14,488 nucleotides of DNA from DASUSH01 sp036375215 (GTDB lineage: Bacteria; Actinomycetota; Thermoleophilia; Solirubrobacterales; 70-9): NCBI GenBank assembly GCA_036375215.1, contig DASUSH010000019.1, positions 1 to 14,488 of the forward strand, written 5' to 3'. Under the pieces are notes generated by a model. The model had not been told where the DNA came from, searched no databases, and saw only the letters and a list, made by a program, of their open reading frames with translations. Shown here in pieces: positions 12,635-14,488 of the stretch. The stretch's first letter is position 1. Each line of letters begins with the position of its first letter. The translations under genes were made by a program, and so were the position numbers.

Positions 12635-12665
12635 AAGGTAGAAGTTCAAGTGGGGTTGATGTCAA
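12635..12665 (-). promoter_or_regulatory. SoxR-type promoter of the DrrAB-like exporter operon
   Basis: On the minus strand: -35 TTGACA (12660-12665, consensus), 19-bp spacer (12641-12659), -10 TACCTT (12635-12640). The spacer begins TCAAccccaCTTGA, keeping TCAA-N6-TTGA of the SoxR-like dyad but losing the inner G of the left arm. The surrounding 31 bp match the promoter beside soxR at 27 positions. The -35 includes the stop codon of the upstream VOC gene (12662-12664), so the exporter has its own promoter although the genes run the same way. The elements are seen; SoxR control is inferred. Confidence 0.75.
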
Positions 12666-13513
12666 GCCGGCGGCACGAACTTGCTGGCCGTGAACGTCGC
12701 GCCCTGCGGATCGGTGATCACGGTCGTCCGCACCCAGGGGAGGTCCATCGGCGGGACGACCACCGCGCCGCCGAGCTCCGCCGCCTTCTCGGCGGCCGCG
12801 TCGGCATCGTCGACCGCGAACGTCAGGCTCCAGTGGGCCGGGACGTCCGGTTGGTCGTCGGGGATCGGCGCGACGGATGCGACCACGTCGGCGAAGCGCT
12901 CCGGGGCGCCGAGCTCGCGGTTGCGCTCGCGGGTGCCGGGGTTCAACTCCTCCAGGAAGTCGCCGTAGCCGTCGAGAACCCACATCTCGAACCCGCCGTC
13001 CATCGCCAGCACCTCCCAGCCGAACACCGCGCCGTAGAAGGCCTTTGCGGCCTCGGGGTTGCGCGTGTTCAGATCGTTGAAGTTCACGGAGCCGTGCTCG
13101 TTGACGACCTCGGCGCCGCGGTGCTCGTTCGGCTGCCAGACGCCGAAGCCCGCCCCCTCGGAATCGGTGAAGGTCGCCATCCGCCCGGCGTCCATGACGT
13201 CCATCGGATCGGTGACGACCGTGCCGCCGGCATCGCGCACCTTCGCCGCGGCCTCGTCGGCGCTACCCGTCCACACGTACATGTTCCACGTCGCGGTGTC
13301 CGGCGGGCCCGGCCCACCTCCCGAGCTGATCGCCGCCACCCGTCGACCCCCGATCCGGGCCTCGATGTACTTCGCGTCCGAGCCCGGCGGCATCACGTCC
13401 TCGAGCTCCCACCCGAAGAGGCCGCCGTAGAACTCCGCCGCGGCATCGGGGTCCGGCTGTGTGGTGTCCACCCAACACGGGACGCCGGGGATGTATCGGT
13501 CGCGCTCGGCCAT
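12662..13513 (-). CDS. VOC-family protein with two glyoxalase-like domains
   Basis: A 283-residue protein built of two vicinal-oxygen-chelate halves. The first (about 8-128) opens GVPCWVDTTQPDPDAAAEFYGGLFGWE and closes RMATFTDSEGAGFGVWQP. The second (about 139-280) opens GSVNFNDLNTRNPEAAKAFYGAVFGWE and closes VRTTVITDPQGATFTASKF. Such duplicated VOC proteins are common in actinobacteria (Cfp30B-like) and mostly have no known substrate. The canonical glyoxalase metal ligands are not obviously kept, so lyase or dioxygenase activity cannot be claimed. The start is the ATG at 13513, preceded by a purine-rich GGGAAGG. The frame stays open upstream, but there it is antisense to the WYL regulator gene. 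The gene is divergent from that regulator, a frequent arrangement that suggests control by it. Its stop lies inside the -35 of the exporter promoter. Confidence 0.9.
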   Translation of the reverse strand: MAERDRYIPGVPCWVDTTQPDPDAAAEFYGGLFGWELEDVMPPGSDAKYIEARIGGRRVAAISSGGGPGPPDTATWNMYVWTGSADEAAAKVRDAGGTVVTDPMDVMDAGRMATFTDSEGAGFGVWQPNEHRGAEVVNEHGSVNFNDLNTRNPEAAKAFYGAVFGWEVLAMDGGFEMWVLDGYGDFLEELNPGTRERNRELGAPERFADVVASVAPIPDDQPDVPAHWSLTFAVDDADAAAEKAAELGGAVVVPPMDLPWVRTTVITDPQGATFTASKFVPPA

Positions 13514-13549
13514 CGCCTTCCCTTCGGTCGCTCGTACGTTCGGCGCCGC

Positions 13550-13563
13550 ACCGTAACGACGGT
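13550..13563. promoter_or_regulatory. Short dyad ACCGTAACGACGGT between VOC and WYL genes
   Basis: Perfect 5-bp arms ACCGT and ACGGT flank AACG in the 96-base divergent gap (13514-13609). It could be an operator for the WYL regulator on both genes. The arms are short and no promoter elements could be fixed around it, so this is a weak call. Confidence 0.25.
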
Positions 13564-13609
13564 TTAGGTCAGGATCTGTCCTCAATGTCCGCGAACCTGT
13601 GAAATTGCG

Positions 13610-14488
13610 GTGACCGAGACTTCGAGCCGACTCCTCGAGCTGCTCTCGCTCCTCCAGGCGCGCCGCGACTGGCAAGGATTCGAGCTCGCGGACCGGCTGG
13701 CGGTCTCCGGCCGGACCGTCCGCCGCGACGTCGAGCGGCTCCGCCGGCTCGGCTACCCGGTGGAGTCGCTGACCGGCCCCGCCGGCGGCTACCGGCTTCG
13801 AGCGGGGACCGCGATGCCGCCCCTGCTCCTCGACGACGAGGAGGCGGTCGCGATCGCGGTCGGCCTGCGCACGGCCGCCCGCGCCTCGATCACCGGCATC
13901 GAGGAGACCGCGCTGCGCGCGCTCGTGAAGCTCGAGCAGGTCCTGCCGGCGCGCCTGCGGCGGCGGGTGAAGGCGCTCGGCGACGTCACGGTCATGCCGC
14001 CGGGCGGCGGCCCGACGATCGACCCCCAGCAGCTCACGGTCATCGCGGCGGCCTGCCGCGAGTCCGAATGCGTGCGCTTCGCCTACCGCAGCCGCGACGG
14101 CGCCGAGAGCCGCCGCGAGGTCGAGTGCCACTCCGTCGTCAACCAGGGGCGTCGCTGGTACCTGGTCGCCTGGGACCGCGGCCGCGAGGACTGGCGCACC
14201 TTCCGCGTCGACCGCATGGAACGCCCCGCGGCCACCGGAGTCCGCTTCCAGCCCCGCAAGCTGCCGGCGAAGGACCCGGTCGCGTACGTCGAGCAGAGCC
14301 TGAGCGCCGCCCCGAGCCGCTTCGAGGCGCGCATCACGCTTCACGCTCCCGCGGCCGAGATCGAGAGCAGCGTGCCCTCCTACTGGGGCACGGTCGAGCC
14401 GATCGACGAGCGCAGCTGCGAGTTCCGCACCGGCGACGACGAGCTCTCCTGGCTCGCGATGCGGATCACGATGATCGGCGTGGAGTTC
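13610..14488 (+). CDS. WYL-domain (YafY-type) transcriptional regulator, 3' end missing
   Basis: The frame starts at the GTG at 13610 and stays open for 293 codons to the right edge, so the gene is cut. The N-terminal helix-turn-helix (about 5-62) reads RLLELLSLLQARRDWQGFELADRL, VSGRTVRRDVERLRRLGYPVES, PAGGYRL, as in YafY/DeoR-like regulators. The WYL domain (about 140-210) reads ESECVRFAYRSRDG, QGRRWYLVAWDRGREDWRTFRVDRM, carrying the W-Y-L triplet and the conserved R-T-F-R-V-D-R segment. A WCX-like C-terminal domain begins about 225. WYL domains bind nucleic acids or nucleotides and tune the regulator. An in-frame TAG at 13565 closes the frame upstream, and no other start lies between. No Shine-Dalgarno is seen, so the mRNA may be leaderless. 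It is divergent from the VOC gene, its likely target. Confidence 0.92.
   Translation, partial: MTETSSRLLELLSLLQARRDWQGFELADRLAVSGRTVRRDVERLRRLGYPVESLTGPAGGYRLRAGTAMPPLLLDDEEAVAIAVGLRTAARASITGIEETALRALVKLEQVLPARLRRRVKALGDVTVMPPGGGPTIDPQQLTVIAAACRESECVRFAYRSRDGAESRREVECHSVVNQGRRWYLVAWDRGREDWRTFRVDRMERPAATGVRFQPRKLPAKDPVAYVEQSLSAAPSRFEARITLHAPAAEIESSVPSYWGTVEPIDERSCEFRTGDDELSWLAMRITMIGVEF

Noticed and set aside
12467..13567. Plus-strand 366-residue open frame over the VOC gene
   Set aside because: The minus-strand frame carries two clear VOC domains; this one has none.
13514..14344. Minus-strand frame extending the VOC gene upstream
   Set aside because: It lies antisense to the WYL regulator, whose HTH and WYL motifs are unmistakable.
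1..14488. tRNA, rRNA, insertion sequence, prophage or integrase
   Set aside because: No cloverleaf, ribosomal, transposase or integrase signature was recognised on either strand.

Overview
The window is very GC-rich (roughly 70% by eye, with strong G/C in third codon positions), uses GTG and TTG starts, and is densely packed. Together with the gene families present (TPR-LuxR regulator, DrrAB-type exporter, two-domain VOC protein, WYL regulator, Tat-exported PhoX protein with an Arg-rich C-terminal domain), this points to a chromosomal segment of a high-GC actinobacterium, most likely Thermoleophilia/Solirubrobacterales. That placement is inference; no rRNA or marker gene is present. No tRNA, transposase, CRISPR array or phage gene was seen. 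No gene-free stretch exceeds 300 bases.

Layout. 1-1630 (+): 3' end of a beta-propeller gene, a DUF4239 membrane protein, and a small ORF of doubtful integrity. 1641-1699: a cluster of palindromic repeats. 1721-3110: a methyltransferase (-) and a PadR-type regulator (+), divergent around an AT-rich dyad that looks like the PadR operator. 3107-5210 (-): a three-gene operon, DUF5519-like protein > SDR oxidoreductase > QueA-like protein, with ATGA overlaps at both junctions. 5307-5759 (+): soxR, divergent from that operon. 5749-7446 (-): Tat-exported PhoX-like protein with a Gly-rich linker and an extra C-terminal domain. 7612-10730 (+): TPR-LuxR regulator, then a cupin and an alpha/beta hydrolase coupled by an ATGA overlap. 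10727-12567 (-): DrrAB-type ABC exporter (ATPase > permease, ATGA overlap). 12662-13513 (-): VOC protein. 13610-end (+): WYL-domain regulator, cut by the window edge.

The strongest signal is regulatory. The operon beginning at 5210 and the ABC operon beginning at 12567 are preceded by nearly identical promoter modules, identical at 27 of 31 positions although 7.4 kb apart. Each has a TTGAC-type -35, exactly 19 bp of spacer and a TAnnnT -10, the over-long spacing typical of MerR/SoxR-activated promoters. The spacer carries a SoxR-box-like dyad in the same register as in the E. coli soxS promoter. The only MerR-family gene in the window is soxR, with its full [2Fe-2S] cysteine cluster, beside the first copy. 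I infer a local SoxR regulon that joins a DrrAB-type exporter to a DUF5519/SDR/QueA-like operon, probably answering redox-cycling small molecules. The DUF5519-like and QueA-like members have no evident redox role, and I know of no description of them as SoxR targets.
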